Assembly (NCBI GenBank): GCA_900549295.1
Contig: URNG01000056.1
Coordinates: 1-19,570, forward strand
DNA: 19,570 nt
Source of the DNA: an uncultured Rhodocyclaceae bacterium
GTDB lineage: Bacteria > Pseudomonadota > Gammaproteobacteria > Burkholderiales > Rhodocyclaceae
Direction: 5' to 3'
The notes beneath the pieces are model-generated. The model made no database searches. It saw nothing but the letters and a program-made list of their open reading frames with translations, and was not told the DNA's origin. Positions 6,741 through 14,653 of this stretch are shown one piece after another. A program made the translations under genes and the position numbers. How positions within the stretch are numbered: position 1 is the stretch's first letter; each line of letters starts with the position of its first letter.

Positions 6741-7940
6741 TCATGTTTGACCGTGCGCAGCAACGGCCGCCGCGACGGCGGCGCGGTAGTGTTTATTGGC
6801 TTCTTCGGGATGCGCCAGTTGCTCGAACAGGCGGGCCAGTTCGAGATGCGCGTCTTGCGTCCGGGCGAATCCCAGAGATGCTTCCAGATAACTTTGCGCC
6901 TTGCCCCACAGGCGCTGGCGGGCGCACATGCGGCCCAGTGCCAGCAGGAGTTCGGCATGGCTGCGATGCTCACGCAGCCAGCTTTCTGCCTGCCCGATGC
7001 GGGCAGTCTGCTCACCGCCGCTGAGTTGCCCGTAGAGCGCGATCAGCGGGCTTTCCCACAATCCATCGAGATTGCGCGCCACGCTTTCTTCGATCAGCGC
7101 CTGCGCGGCTGAGGTTTCCTGTGCGCCGGCGAGCGCTTCGGCCAAGGCAATCACCACGGGCAACTGGCGCTCGTCGCGTGGAATCGCCGCCAATTCTGCG
7201 CGCAGGGCGACGGCATCCTGGCTGCATTGGGCGATCTTGCCCAGCAGCGCCTGACGGGTCAGCACCGGCACCAGCGCGGGCGACAAGGCGTCGCGCTTGG
7301 CAAGCTGGCGCAGAAGCTTGAGCGCCCCATCCCAATCTTCCAGCCCCTGACGGGCGCGCAATTCCAGGCGCAGCGCGGCGATGTGGCGGCCTTCGCGTCC
7401 CTGCAAACGCGCCAGCACGGCTAGTGCGGCTTTGAAATCGCGCGCTTCGATCAGCATTTCGGCTTCCAGCATGAGCGTGGCCGACTCGTTGCGGGCATCG
7501 GCTGCCTTGGCCTTGTCCAGCCAGTCCTGCTGGCGCACCGGGTCGCCCAGACGCTGGGCCGAGCGCGCCGCGATCAGGGCAGCCAGCGCCGGGGCGCGGC
7601 CAGCGGCGTAGGCTTCGCTTGCCCGCTTCAGCGCCTGACCAAAACGCCCTTCAAACAGGAAACGCACGGCGTCCTGAAAGACCTCGCCCGATTTTTCCCG
7701 CTTGCGCCGTTGCTGGTAAGCACTGGCCCGACTGGGTATGTGCCAGAGCCAGGACAGCAGCCGCAAAGCCGCATAAGCCAGGATGAACACCAGGCAGAGC
7801 AGCAGCACCAGAAAGTTGAACGACAGTTCAATGCGCCACGGCGGCAACACGATCAAGGCATAGCCGGTATTGGCGCTGGCACCCCAAACCACGGCCACGG
7901 CGGCCACGAACAGGAGGAGCAGCCAGAAAAGCGCCCTCAA
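6741..7940 (-). CDS. hemY: HemY, inner-membrane TPR protein of the haem operon
   Basis: 399-residue proteobacterial HemY, which is unrelated to the Bacillus protoporphyrinogen oxidase of the same name. It is an accessory protein of haem synthesis whose exact role is unsettled. Two N-terminal membrane segments are visible (about 3-20 and 41-63), then a basic stretch and a long cytosolic or periplasmic array of helical, Ala/Leu-rich TPR-like repeats to the C terminus. The start is a TTG at 7940 whose last two bases overlap the hemX TGA (TTGA). GGGAG lies 7 bases upstream, so translational coupling to hemX is likely. Length is typical of the family. Confidence 0.93.
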   Translation of the reverse strand: MRALFWLLLLFVAAVAVVWGASANTGYALIVLPPWRIELSFNFLVLLLCLVFILAYAALRLLSWLWHIPSRASAYQQRRKREKSGEVFQDAVRFLFEGRFGQALKRASEAYAAGRAPALAALIAARSAQRLGDPVRQQDWLDKAKAADARNESATLMLEAEMLIEARDFKAALAVLARLQGREGRHIAALRLELRARQGLEDWDGALKLLRQLAKRDALSPALVPVLTRQALLGKIAQCSQDAVALRAELAAIPRDERQLPVVIALAEALAGAQETSAAQALIEESVARNLDGLWESPLIALYGQLSGGEQTARIGQAESWLREHRSHAELLLALGRMCARQRLWGKAQSYLEASLGFARTQDAHLELARLFEQLAHPEEANKHYRAAVAAAVAAHGQT

Positions 7941-9007
7941 GGTTTTGCTCCCGCGCCTGCGTCATCGGCCTCGCCGCGGTCTTCGCTGCGCAAGCGGGCG
8001 AGCGCTTCCAGGCTGGTGCGCAGTTCCGGGCGTTCGCCCGTGATTTCCAGCGCCTGCAATTGCCGGCAATAGTCCACGGCGGCGCGTACCGCCCCATCTT
8101 CCGGTGAGAAGAAACGCGGCAAGGCGTCGCTCAGGGCGGCGATGTCGCCCTTGAACACCTCGTTTTCATGCGCCAGCAGCGCCAGACGGGCGTTGAGCAA
8201 ACGCAGTTTGAGCTGCTCGCGCAGATAGACGCCTTGTTCCGGAGCAATCAGCAGGGGAGCGGCGGCCTCGATGCGCTGAATGCGCACCAACCCTTGCAAG
8301 GGTTGCAGCAGCTTGGCGAGCAACACGCGCCAGCCGCCCGCTTCCGGCGGCTCTGGCGGGCTGGCGAGCGGCGCTTCGGTTTGCGGCAGGCGGGCATGCG
8401 CCGCCAGTGGCCAAGCGTCGACCTGCGCCAGCAATTGTTCCAGACGCAGGCTGATTCCCGTGACATCGACACGCGGCAAGGCATCGAGCCGGGCGATGTC
8501 GGCGGCCAGCGCCTTGCGCAGCGGCACGAAACGCGCGTTGTCGAGATCGGCCAATTGGCGATCCGCCGTATTCAAGGCCACCAGAGCCAGCGGAACATTG
8601 CCCGCCAGTTGCAGTTGCTGCGTCGCCAGCGCCAGACTTTGCTCGATGTCGAACAAGGCAATTTCCTCGCGCCCTTGCCGCAGTTTTTGCAGCAGTTCGG
8701 CGAGATCGGCGCTGGCCGCCTGCCTTTCTTCCTGCGTCACGTCCTGCTTCTGCTCAAGCATCAGCAGGCGCTGATTCAATTCGGCCAGCGCCTGCGCCGC
8801 GCTGCCAGCCCCTGCCGACGGCGCGGCACCCTGCTGGGCGGTCAGCAGTCGGGCCAATTCACCCTGCTGCTGCCGCTGCGACCAGGCCAGCCAGGAAAGC
8901 GCCGCCACCAGCAGCGCGATGACCAGCCAGACACCAACGGAACGGCTGCGCGGCGCAGGAGAAAGGGGCGGAGAAGAAGGGGGAGAAGCAGCGGTTTCTG
9001 TCGTCAT
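7937..9007 (-). CDS. hemX: HemX, membrane-anchored coiled-coil protein (uroporphyrinogen-III C-methyltransferase-like name)
   Basis: 356-residue HemX. Databases often call it uroporphyrinogen-III C-methyltransferase, but it has no SAM-binding motif visible here. A short Pro/Ser-rich cytosolic N terminus precedes one membrane helix (about 25-43, GVWLVIALLVAALSWLAW). A Gln/Leu/Glu-rich coiled coil follows (about 45-120), then a helical domain with the family blocks DIEQSLALATQQLQLAGN and LREQLKLRLLNARLALL. The ATG at 9007 shares one base with the hemD TAA (TAATG), and AGGTGG near the end of hemD provides the ribosome-binding site. A longer reading to 9091 runs into hemD and is rejected. It probably acts with HemY as a scaffold or regulator of haem synthesis (family knowledge, weakly established). 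Confidence 0.93.
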   Translation of the reverse strand: MTTETAASPPSSPPLSPAPRSRSVGVWLVIALLVAALSWLAWSQRQQQGELARLLTAQQGAAPSAGAGSAAQALAELNQRLLMLEQKQDVTQEERQAASADLAELLQKLRQGREEIALFDIEQSLALATQQLQLAGNVPLALVALNTADRQLADLDNARFVPLRKALAADIARLDALPRVDVTGISLRLEQLLAQVDAWPLAAHARLPQTEAPLASPPEPPEAGGWRVLLAKLLQPLQGLVRIQRIEAAAPLLIAPEQGVYLREQLKLRLLNARLALLAHENEVFKGDIAALSDALPRFFSPEDGAVRAAVDYCRQLQALEITGERPELRTSLEALARLRSEDRGEADDAGAGAKP

Positions 9008-9786
9008 TAAGACCACCTCGTATAGGTCACGAGCGCCTGGAGCAGGCCGGCATCGGCCGGCCCGGTCAGTTCGATGCGGATCAGGCCGCACTGGCGGGCG
9101 ATGTCGGCGATGCGCCGGTGCGGCACGAACAGCGGCGTTTCCTGCAAGCGCGCGCGGCCATCCGCTGCCAGACCGTCGACCAGATAAGCCAGCGCCTCGC
9201 TGCTGGACACCACGATGGCATCCAGCCGGCCAGCCGCCCAGGCGTCGACCAGCGGCGCAAAACCATCGCGCGGGCCGCTGCGGTGATAGCAGGTCACGCG
9301 CTTGACGCTTGCCCCGCGCTGCATCAGCGTTTCGCTCAGCAATTCGCGCCCGCCGTCACCGCGAAAAATCACCACCCGCTTGCCAGCGACGTTTTCCGCC
9401 GCCAGTTGCGGCAGCGCCAGCAAACCTTCCGAATCGAAACGATCCTGCGGCAGCAGGCAGTTGGCAACCCCTGCATCCGCCAGCGTTTGCGCCGTACTCG
9501 GGCCGACCGCCGCCGCTTGCAGGCCGACCGGCCAGGCGCGCTGGGCGAGCAGCACGGGCAACGCATGCGTCACGGCATTGGGGCTGACGAAAACGGCAAA
9601 AGCGTAATCGTCCAGACGCTCGGCCACGGCGCGCACGGCACTCAGATCGGCAACCGGCGCGATTTCGAGCAGGGGAAACAGCAAGGCATGCCCGCCCGCC
9701 GCTTCGATCCCGGCAGCCAGCGCGCCCGCCTGCTCGCGGGGGCGAGTGACGACGATGGTGCGTCCGCTCAGTGCGCCGGGGTTCAT
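9007..9786 (-). CDS. hemD: Uroporphyrinogen-III synthase
   Basis: 259-residue HemD. It cyclises hydroxymethylbilane with inversion of ring D to give uroporphyrinogen III, the branch point to haem, sirohaem and cobalamin. The family is very divergent, but the expected features are present: N-terminal GRTIVVTRPREQA, FVSPNAVTHAL, AVGPSTAQTL with the conserved Gly-x-x-Thr region, VVIFRGDGGRELL, VTCYHRSGP, VVSSSEALAYLV, and a C-terminal VPHRRIADIA. It follows hemC by 29 bp and ends by overlapping hemX. The ATG at 9786 overlaps the TGA of a five-codon reading frame just upstream, within a short direct repeat of the start region. Confidence 0.95.
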   Translation of the reverse strand: MNPGALSGRTIVVTRPREQAGALAAGIEAAGGHALLFPLLEIAPVADLSAVRAVAERLDDYAFAVFVSPNAVTHALPVLLAQRAWPVGLQAAAVGPSTAQTLADAGVANCLLPQDRFDSEGLLALPQLAAENVAGKRVVIFRGDGGRELLSETLMQRGASVKRVTCYHRSGPRDGFAPLVDAWAAGRLDAIVVSSSEALAYLVDGLAADGRARLQETPLFVPHRRIADIARQCGLIRIELTGPADAGLLQALVTYTRWS

Positions 9787-9800
9787 CGGTCGGGGTTCAT
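9783..9800 (-). other. Five-codon mini-ORF overlapping the hemD start
   Basis: On the minus strand, ATG at 9800 reads M-N-P-D-R and stops at a TGA (9785-9783) that overlaps the hemD ATG as ATGA. The 10-mer ATGAACCCCG occurs twice, 14 bases apart, at the mini-ORF start and at the hemD start. It looks like a small tandem duplication of the hemD start. No strong ribosome-binding site precedes it. Confidence 0.4.
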
Positions 9801-9815
9801 CAATAGGTCACACGC

Positions 9816-10760
9816 TCAGCGGCAGGCGAGATCCGCCAGAATGGCATCCGCCCCCTGGGCGCGCAGATCGGCGGCAAGTTGCAGGCCGAGCGCCTCGTCA
9901 GCGGCCGGGTGGCCGCGCACTTCTGCGGCCACCATGCGCTGCCCGTCGACGCTCGCCACGAAGCCGCGCAGCCACAACTGGCCGTTGTCGATCACCGCGT
10001 AGCCGCCCAGCGGCACCTGACAGGAGCCGCCCAGGGCGCGCGACAGGGCGCGCTCCGCTTTCACGCAATGCGCGGTGTCCGCGTCGTTCAAAGGCGCAAC
10101 CACCGCCGCCATGAGGGCGTCGCCGTCCAGCAATTCGATGCCGAGCGCGCCCTGCCCCGGCGCGGGCAGCGATTGTTCCGGCGTCAGCACGGCCTTGATG
10201 CGCCCCTTCAACCCGAGACGGATCAGCCCGGCAGCGGCGAGGATGATGGCATCGTACTCGCCGGCATCCAGCTTTTTCAGGCGGGTGTCGAGATTGCCGC
10301 GCAGGCTCTTGATGACGAGTTGCGGATATTTCGCCCGCAGCACCGCCTCGCGGCGCAGGCTGGACGTGCCGACCACGGCCCCCGCCGGCAATTCGTCCAG
10401 TCCGGCGTATTTATTGGAAATGAAAGCGTCGCAAGGGTTTTCGCGCGCCGAAATGGCGGCCAGCACGAAGCCTTCGGGCATCACCATCGGCACGTCCTTC
10501 ATCGAATGCACGGCCAGATGGGCGCGGCCTTCCTGCATCGCCACTTCCAGTTCCTTGATGAACAGCCCCTTGCCGCCGATTTCCGCCAAGGGCCGATCGA
10601 GAATCTGGTCGCCCTTGGTGGTCATGCCGAGAATCTCGACTTCACTTTGCGGATTCAGCGCCGCCAGCCGCCCCTGGACATGGACGGCCTGCCACATGGC
10701 AAGGCGCGATTCGCGGGAGGCAATGATGATTTTCGCCGGGGCGGACATGGGTGCTGACAT
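9816..10760 (-). CDS. hemC: Porphobilinogen deaminase (hydroxymethylbilane synthase)
   Basis: 314-residue HemC, which polymerises four porphobilinogen molecules onto a dipyrromethane cofactor to give hydroxymethylbilane. ASRESRLAMWQ is at 14-24, IGGKGLFIKELE at 61-72, the catalytic aspartate is in HSMKDVP (Asp89), the Arg-rich GTSSLRRE is at 131-138, and the cofactor-anchoring Cys247 lies in LGGSCQVPLGGYA. The ATG at 10760 is preceded by AGGATC with good spacing. A second ATG (10748) would remove a repeated MSAP. A longer reading to 10859 crosses the promoter region and is rejected. First gene of the minus-strand hem operon; its promoter is probably the TAGAAT at 10807-10812. Confidence 0.97.
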   Translation of the reverse strand: MSAPMSAPAKIIIASRESRLAMWQAVHVQGRLAALNPQSEVEILGMTTKGDQILDRPLAEIGGKGLFIKELEVAMQEGRAHLAVHSMKDVPMVMPEGFVLAAISARENPCDAFISNKYAGLDELPAGAVVGTSSLRREAVLRAKYPQLVIKSLRGNLDTRLKKLDAGEYDAIILAAAGLIRLGLKGRIKAVLTPEQSLPAPGQGALGIELLDGDALMAAVVAPLNDADTAHCVKAERALSRALGGSCQVPLGGYAVIDNGQLWLRGFVASVDGQRMVAAEVRGHPAADEALGLQLAADLRAQGADAILADLACR

Positions 10761-10806
10761 GGATGATCCTGAATATCGTAAAAATACATTGAAGCAACAG
10801 CCGCCG

Positions 10807-10817
10807 ATTCTAGCAGC
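10807..10817 (-). promoter_or_regulatory. Extended -10 promoter for hemC
   Basis: On the minus strand TGCTAGAAT is an extended -10 (TGn plus TAGAAT, hexamer at 10807-10812). The -35 position (GCGACG) is poor, which the extended element could offset. The start point would be near 10800, giving a leader of about 40 nt before the hemC ATG. Confidence 0.55.
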
Positions 10818-10837
10818 CCGTGCCGGGAGCGTCGCGC

Positions 10838-10843
10838 TAGAAT
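10838..10843 (+). promoter_or_regulatory. -10 box for the divergent methyltransferase gene
   Basis: TAGAAT on the plus strand, in the mirror arm of the inverted repeat. No TGn extension and no good -35 are visible. The predicted start point is near 10850, about 49 nt before the ATG. Confidence 0.45.
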
Positions 10844-10898
10844 CGGCGCTTCCGCCCAAGCGCTCGCCCAGTCACTCACCAACGGCCCGCCAACGATC

Positions 10899-11519
10899 AT
10901 GGATGCCAACGAAAACGCCAACAACGAAAAACCCAACCACCAGCGCCCGGAGCACCCGGATTTCTGGTGCAAACGCTTCCAGGCCGGCAGCACGCCCTGG
11001 GATGCGGGCGGCGTGCCGGATGATTTCGCCCGCTTCGTCGCCGCGCACCCGCAGCCCTGCATCACGCTCATTCCCGGCTGCGGCAATGGCTGGGAAGCCG
11101 CCACCCTGGCCGCGCACGGCTGGCCGGTGACGGCGCTCGACTTTTCGCCCGCCGCCGCCGAGCAAGCGCGGCAGGTGCTGGCCGGGCAGGCAGTGGATAT
11201 CGTCTGCGCCGATTTCTTCACCTGGCCGCCGCCGCAGCCACTCGATCTCATCTACGAACGCGCCTTCCTCTGCGCCCTGCCACGCAAGCTGTGGGCCGAC
11301 TGGGGGCGGCGTGTGGCCGAATTGTTGCCGCCGGGCACGCTGCTGGCCGGCTATTTTTTCATCAGCCCGCAACTCAAGGGGCCGCCGTTCGGCATCACTG
11401 CCGAGCAGCTCGATGACTTGCTCAAAAACAATTTTCAACGACTGGAAGACCGCCCGGTCGCCGATTCCATCCCGGTTTTCGCCGGTTACGAACGCTGGCA
11501 GATCTGGCAACGTCGCTGA
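10899..11519 (+). CDS. SAM-dependent methyltransferase, TPMT (thiopurine/thiol S-methyltransferase) family
   Basis: 206-residue class I methyltransferase. WDAGGVPDDF (34-43) is the family's substrate-side motif. LIPGCGNGWEAATLA (57-71) is the glycine-rich SAM motif I, and LDFS (80-83) supplies the acidic residue for the ribose. YERAFLCALP (119-128) is a TPMT-family block, followed by LLAGYFF and a C-terminal YERWQIW. Such proteins methylate sulfur, selenium or halide acceptors; the substrate here cannot be read from sequence. The ATG at 10899 is the best start, although no strong ribosome-binding site precedes it. It is divergent from hemC across a shared palindrome. A link to porphyrin chemistry is conceivable but unsupported. 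Confidence 0.93.
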   Translation: MDANENANNEKPNHQRPEHPDFWCKRFQAGSTPWDAGGVPDDFARFVAAHPQPCITLIPGCGNGWEAATLAAHGWPVTALDFSPAAAEQARQVLAGQAVDIVCADFFTWPPPQPLDLIYERAFLCALPRKLWADWGRRVAELLPPGTLLAGYFFISPQLKGPPFGITAEQLDDLLKNNFQRLEDRPVADSIPVFAGYERWQIWQRR

Positions 11520-11536
11520 CGCACATGAGGACGGTC

Positions 11537-11710
11537 ATGAACCCCCAAACCCTGTTTCAGACGCGGATTGCGCAGATGAACGCAGGTTTTTCAAGGCAGT
11601 GCCGCTTTAGGCCGGAATACCCTCCGGGTGCGTATCTGAATCGCCGGAAAATCGGCGTTTTCAGCGGATTATTTGCGTGCTCTGCGTTTCAAATGAGTTT
11701 TTCAAAATGA
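11537..11710 (+). CDS. Candidate short ORF upstream of and overlapping pepN
   Basis: 57-codon frame beginning MNPQTLFQTRIAQMNAGF and ending in a TGA that overlaps the pepN ATG as ATGA. GAGG (11527-11530) lies 6 bases before its ATG, a better ribosome-binding site than that of pepN. I recognise no family, and the C-terminal half reads like non-coding DNA (Arg/Cys/Phe-rich, AT-richer than neighbours). It could be a translated leader that couples translation into pepN, a decayed gene, or chance. An in-frame ATG at 11525 is the alternative start. Confidence 0.35.
   Translation: MNPQTLFQTRIAQMNAGFSRQCRFRPEYPPGAYLNRRKIGVFSGLFACSAFQMSFSK
11636..11664 (+). promoter_or_regulatory. Stem-loop in the pepN leader
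   Basis: CTGAA-T-CGCCG and CGGCG-TT-TTCAG pair as two 5 bp helices separated by a small internal loop, with a GAAAAT apical loop (10 Watson-Crick pairs). It lies 42 bp before pepN, inside the short ORF. T residues follow the inner stem, so it may act as a weak terminator of the methyltransferase transcript or as a leader structure. Confidence 0.45.
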
Positions 11711-14340
11711 ACAACACCAACAACACCGTTTCCCCGACCATTTATCTCAAGGATTACACACCGCCCGCCTGGTGGATCGACACGGTCGATCTCAAGGTTG
11801 AAATCAAGGCCGACGCCACCCATGTCAGCGCCCAACTCGCCCTGTGCCGCAATGCGCAGGTTCCGCCGCAGCCGCTCGCGCTCGACGGCAAGGGGCTGGA
11901 AACGCTGTCCGTCACGGTCGATGGCCAGCCCGTCAAATACACGCTCACCCCCACGCAACTCACCGTGCACGACCTGCCGGACACCTGCACGCTGCGCACC
12001 GAAGTGCGTATCCAGCCGGATCGCAACACCACGCTGTCCGGCTTCTACCGCTCGCAGGACGGCTATTTCACGCAGTGCGAGGCGCAGGGTTTCCGCGCCA
12101 TTACCTGGTTTCTCGACCGCCCGGACGTGATGTCCACCTACACGGTCACGCTGACTGCCGACCAAGCGCGCTTTCCCGTGCTGCTGGCGAACGGTAACCC
12201 GATCGCCCAGGGCGAAACCGGGGATGGCCGGCACTGGGCGAAATGGGCCGATCCGTTCAAGAAACCCGCCTACCTGTTCGCCATGGTGGCGGCGCGCCTA
12301 GACGTGCTGCGCGACAGCTTCACCACGGCCAGCGGGCGCGACGTGCAACTGGCGGTCTACGTCGAACCGGGCAAGCTCGACCAGACGCCGCACGCGATGG
12401 CGGCGCTGAAGAAATCCATGCGCTGGGACGAGGAACGCTTCGGCCTGGAATGCGACCTCGACCATTACATGATCGTCGCCGTCGGCGATTTCAACATGGG
12501 CGCGATGGAGAACAAGGGGCTGAACATCTTCAACACGAAGTATGTGCTCGCTCGCGCCGACACCGCCACCGATACCGATTTCGAGAACATCGACCGGGTG
12601 GTGGCGCACGAATATTTCCACAACTGGACGGGCAACCGCGTCACCTGCCGCGACTGGTTCCAGCTCTCCCTGAAGGAAGGGCTGACCGTGTTCCGCGACC
12701 AGGAATTCGGGGCCGACACGCACGAGCGGCAAACCGCCCGCATCCGCGAGGTGCGCGGCCTGCGCGCCGCGCAGTTCCCCGAGGACGCCGGGCCGATGGC
12801 GCATCCGGTGCGCCCGGCTTCCTACATCGAAATCAATAACTTCTACACCGCCACGGTGTACGAAAAAGGGGCCGAGGTCATCCGCATGATCCAGACCCTG
12901 ATCGGCCGCGACGCCTTCCGCGCCGGCATGGACGAATATTTCCGCCGCCACGACGGGCAGGCCGTCACCTGCGAGGATTTCATCGCCGCCATGAGCAGCG
13001 CCTCCGGCTTCGATTTCGACCAGTTCATGCGCTGGTACCACGAACCCGGCACGCCGCGCGTCAAGGTAAGCGCCCACTACGACACCGACGCCCGCACCTA
13101 CAGCATCGACTGCGAGCAGAGCAACCCGCAGGCCAGCGACGCCAGCCCCTACCTGATCCCGCTGCGCGTCGCGCTGTTCGACGCAAACGGGCAGATGCTG
13201 CCGGACAGCGAGCGCACGCTGTTACTCAACGAAACCCGGCAGCACTTCATCTTCACGGATGTCGGCGCGCCGCCCGTGCCTTCCCTGCTGCGCGATTTCT
13301 CCGCCCCCATCTACCTCGATTTCGCCTACACGCCGAAACAACTGAGCCTTTTGCTGGCCCACGAGAGCGACCCGTTCAGCGCCTGGGAAGCCGGGCAGCG
13401 TCTGGCCAGCGGCCTGATCTTCTCCGCCATGCGGGCGCTGCAACGGCAAGCGCCCCTGCCCGTGCTCCTACCCGCGCCGGACGCCTTCATCGCCGCCTGC
13501 CGCCACCTGCTGCTTACCCGCGCCGCGCAGTCCCCGGCCTTGGTCGCCGAAATGCTCACCCTGCCCGGCGACGCCACGCTCGCCGAGCAACTGCCGGCCC
13601 CGGTCGATCCCGACGCCCTGCACGCCGCGCGCCAGTGGCTGCGGCAAAGTCTCGCGCAGGCGCTGGAAGAAAATTTCCACGCCCTCTACCAGCAACTGGA
13701 AAACCGGGAAACCTACGCGCCGGAAGGCCCGCAAGTCGGCCGCCGCGCCCTGCGCCAGATTTGCCTGGGCTATCTGCTCGAATGCGCCGCGCCGCATTAC
13801 CGCGCCCTGGCCCTGAGCCAGTTGCGCGAGGCCACCAACATGACCGACCAGTTCGCCGCCCTGTCGGCGCTCGCCAACGTGACAACGCCGGACTGCCCGG
13901 AGCGCGACGCGGCGCTTGCCGAGTTCTACGCCCGCTGGCAGCACGAGCCGCTGGTGGTGGATAAATGGTTGCAGGTGCAGGCCAGCAGCCGCCAGCCGCA
14001 GACGCTCGCCCGGGTGCGCGAACTGTCCGCCCACGCCGCCTTCGACCCGGCCAATCCGAACAAGGTCTACGCCCTGTGGCGCGCTTTCGGCGGCAACTTC
14101 CTGCATTTTCACGCCGCCGACGGCAGCGGTTACGCCTTCCTCGCCGAAAAAATCGCCTTTCTGCAGCGGAAAAACCCGCAAGTCGCCTCCCGACTCGCGC
14201 GTTGCTTCGACCGCTGGCGGCAATTCGACGCCCCTCGCCAGCAACACGCCCGCCGCGCCCTGCAAGGGCTGCTCGATTTACCCGATCTGGTCAGCGACGT
14301 GCGCGAGGTGGTCAGCCGGGCTTTGGCTGTGAATCAGTAG
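11707..14340 (+). CDS. pepN: Aminopeptidase N (M1 family zinc metallopeptidase)
   Basis: 877-residue cytoplasmic M1 aminopeptidase that removes N-terminal residues in late protein turnover. The exopeptidase motif GAMEN is at 265-269, the zinc site HEYFH at 301-305, and the second zinc ligand Glu324 in LKEGLTVFRDQEF (HExxH-x18-E). The catalytic Tyr385 is in NNFYTATVYEKGAEV. Domains by family comparison: N-terminal beta domain (about 1-190), thermolysin-like catalytic domain (about 190-440), small beta domain (about 440-540), and a C-terminal helical domain (about 540-877) that closes the active-site cavity. Length is near the 870 of E. coli PepN. The ATG at 11707 has a weak GAG 9 bases upstream; a GTG at 11677 is a poorer alternative. 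Translation may be coupled to the short ORF whose stop overlaps this start. Confidence 0.98.
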   Translation: MNNTNNTVSPTIYLKDYTPPAWWIDTVDLKVEIKADATHVSAQLALCRNAQVPPQPLALDGKGLETLSVTVDGQPVKYTLTPTQLTVHDLPDTCTLRTEVRIQPDRNTTLSGFYRSQDGYFTQCEAQGFRAITWFLDRPDVMSTYTVTLTADQARFPVLLANGNPIAQGETGDGRHWAKWADPFKKPAYLFAMVAARLDVLRDSFTTASGRDVQLAVYVEPGKLDQTPHAMAALKKSMRWDEERFGLECDLDHYMIVAVGDFNMGAMENKGLNIFNTKYVLARADTATDTDFENIDRVVAHEYFHNWTGNRVTCRDWFQLSLKEGLTVFRDQEFGADTHERQTARIREVRGLRAAQFPEDAGPMAHPVRPASYIEINNFYTATVYEKGAEVIRMIQTLIGRDAFRAGMDEYFRRHDGQAVTCEDFIAAMSSASGFDFDQFMRWYHEPGTPRVKVSAHYDTDARTYSIDCEQSNPQASDASPYLIPLRVALFDANGQMLPDSERTLLLNETRQHFIFTDVGAPPVPSLLRDFSAPIYLDFAYTPKQLSLLLAHESDPFSAWEAGQRLASGLIFSAMRALQRQAPLPVLLPAPDAFIAACRHLLLTRAAQSPALVAEMLTLPGDATLAEQLPAPVDPDALHAARQWLRQSLAQALEENFHALYQQLENRETYAPEGPQVGRRALRQICLGYLLECAAPHYRALALSQLREATNMTDQFAALSALANVTTPDCPERDAALAEFYARWQHEPLVVDKWLQVQASSRQPQTLARVRELSAHAAFDPANPNKVYALWRAFGGNFLHFHAADGSGYAFLAEKIAFLQRKNPQVASRLARCFDRWRQFDAPRQQHARRALQGLLDLPDLVSDVREVVSRALAVNQ

Positions 14341-14345
14341 CACCT

Positions 14346-14519
14346 GTGGGCGATCTTTTTTTCATCAATGCGCTCGGTGATCTGGTGGCCTGGGTCTTCG
14401 GAAAATTGATCGGTCGCACATTCGATCTCGACCGGGAAAAAGCGCACAAAATTGGGGAAATTACGCTGATTTCCATCATTGCCGGGGTAGGTTTCGTTTT
14501 GAGCGTTTTGTATTCATAG
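14346..14519 (+). CDS. Possible small single-pass membrane protein downstream of pepN
   Basis: 57-codon frame from a GTG 5 bp after the pepN stop. The N-terminal part is amphipathic (DLFFINALGDLVAWVFGKL), a charged middle follows (RTFDLDREKAHKIGE), and the C-terminal hydrophobic helix is TLISIIAGVGFVLSVLYS. Its composition looks like a real protein, unlike the shadow frames around it. Weak points are the GTG start and the absence of a ribosome-binding site, so expression would rely on coupling to pepN. No family recognised. Confidence 0.45.
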   Translation: MGDLFFINALGDLVAWVFGKLIGRTFDLDREKAHKIGEITLISIIAGVGFVLSVLYS

Positions 14520-14592
14520 CCCCCGCCAAGAATCGGCACGATGTCGATGTCCGTTGTAGGCCTGGGCGGGGAATTTCGGCAGCAACCTCTTT

Positions 14593-14634
14593 GGCCGGGT
14601 CATGAACCCGGCCCCGCAGCCAGTTTTCGAAAAC
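14593..14634. repeat. Hairpin and adjacent palindrome in the 14520-14653 gap
   Basis: GGCCGGGT / ACCCGGCC (14593-14600, 14606-14613) is a perfect 8 bp stem with a 5-base loop. Ten bases later GTTTTCGAAAAC (14623-14634) is a perfect 12 bp palindrome. Neither has a U-run. They lie between two converging transcripts, so a termination or mRNA-end role is possible. Nothing else is seen in this 134 bp gap. Confidence 0.5.
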
Positions 14635-14653
14635 GCCAGGAAACCGCGCAGGA

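Larger units (their letters stand above)
10802..10848. repeat. 13 bp inverted repeat containing two opposed -10 boxes
   Basis: CGCCGATTCTAGC (10802-10814) and GCTAGAATCGGCG (10836-10848) are perfect inverted copies separated by 21 bp. Each arm carries TAGAAT. The sequence sits in the 138 bp gap between divergent hemC and the methyltransferase, so the dyad is both a pair of outward promoters and a possible operator. Confidence 0.8.

Noticed and set aside
8168..9010. 280-codon plus-strand frame opposite hemX
   Set aside because: Gln/Arg-rich mirror of the Leu/Ala/Gln-rich hemX coding strand; no start signal or family.
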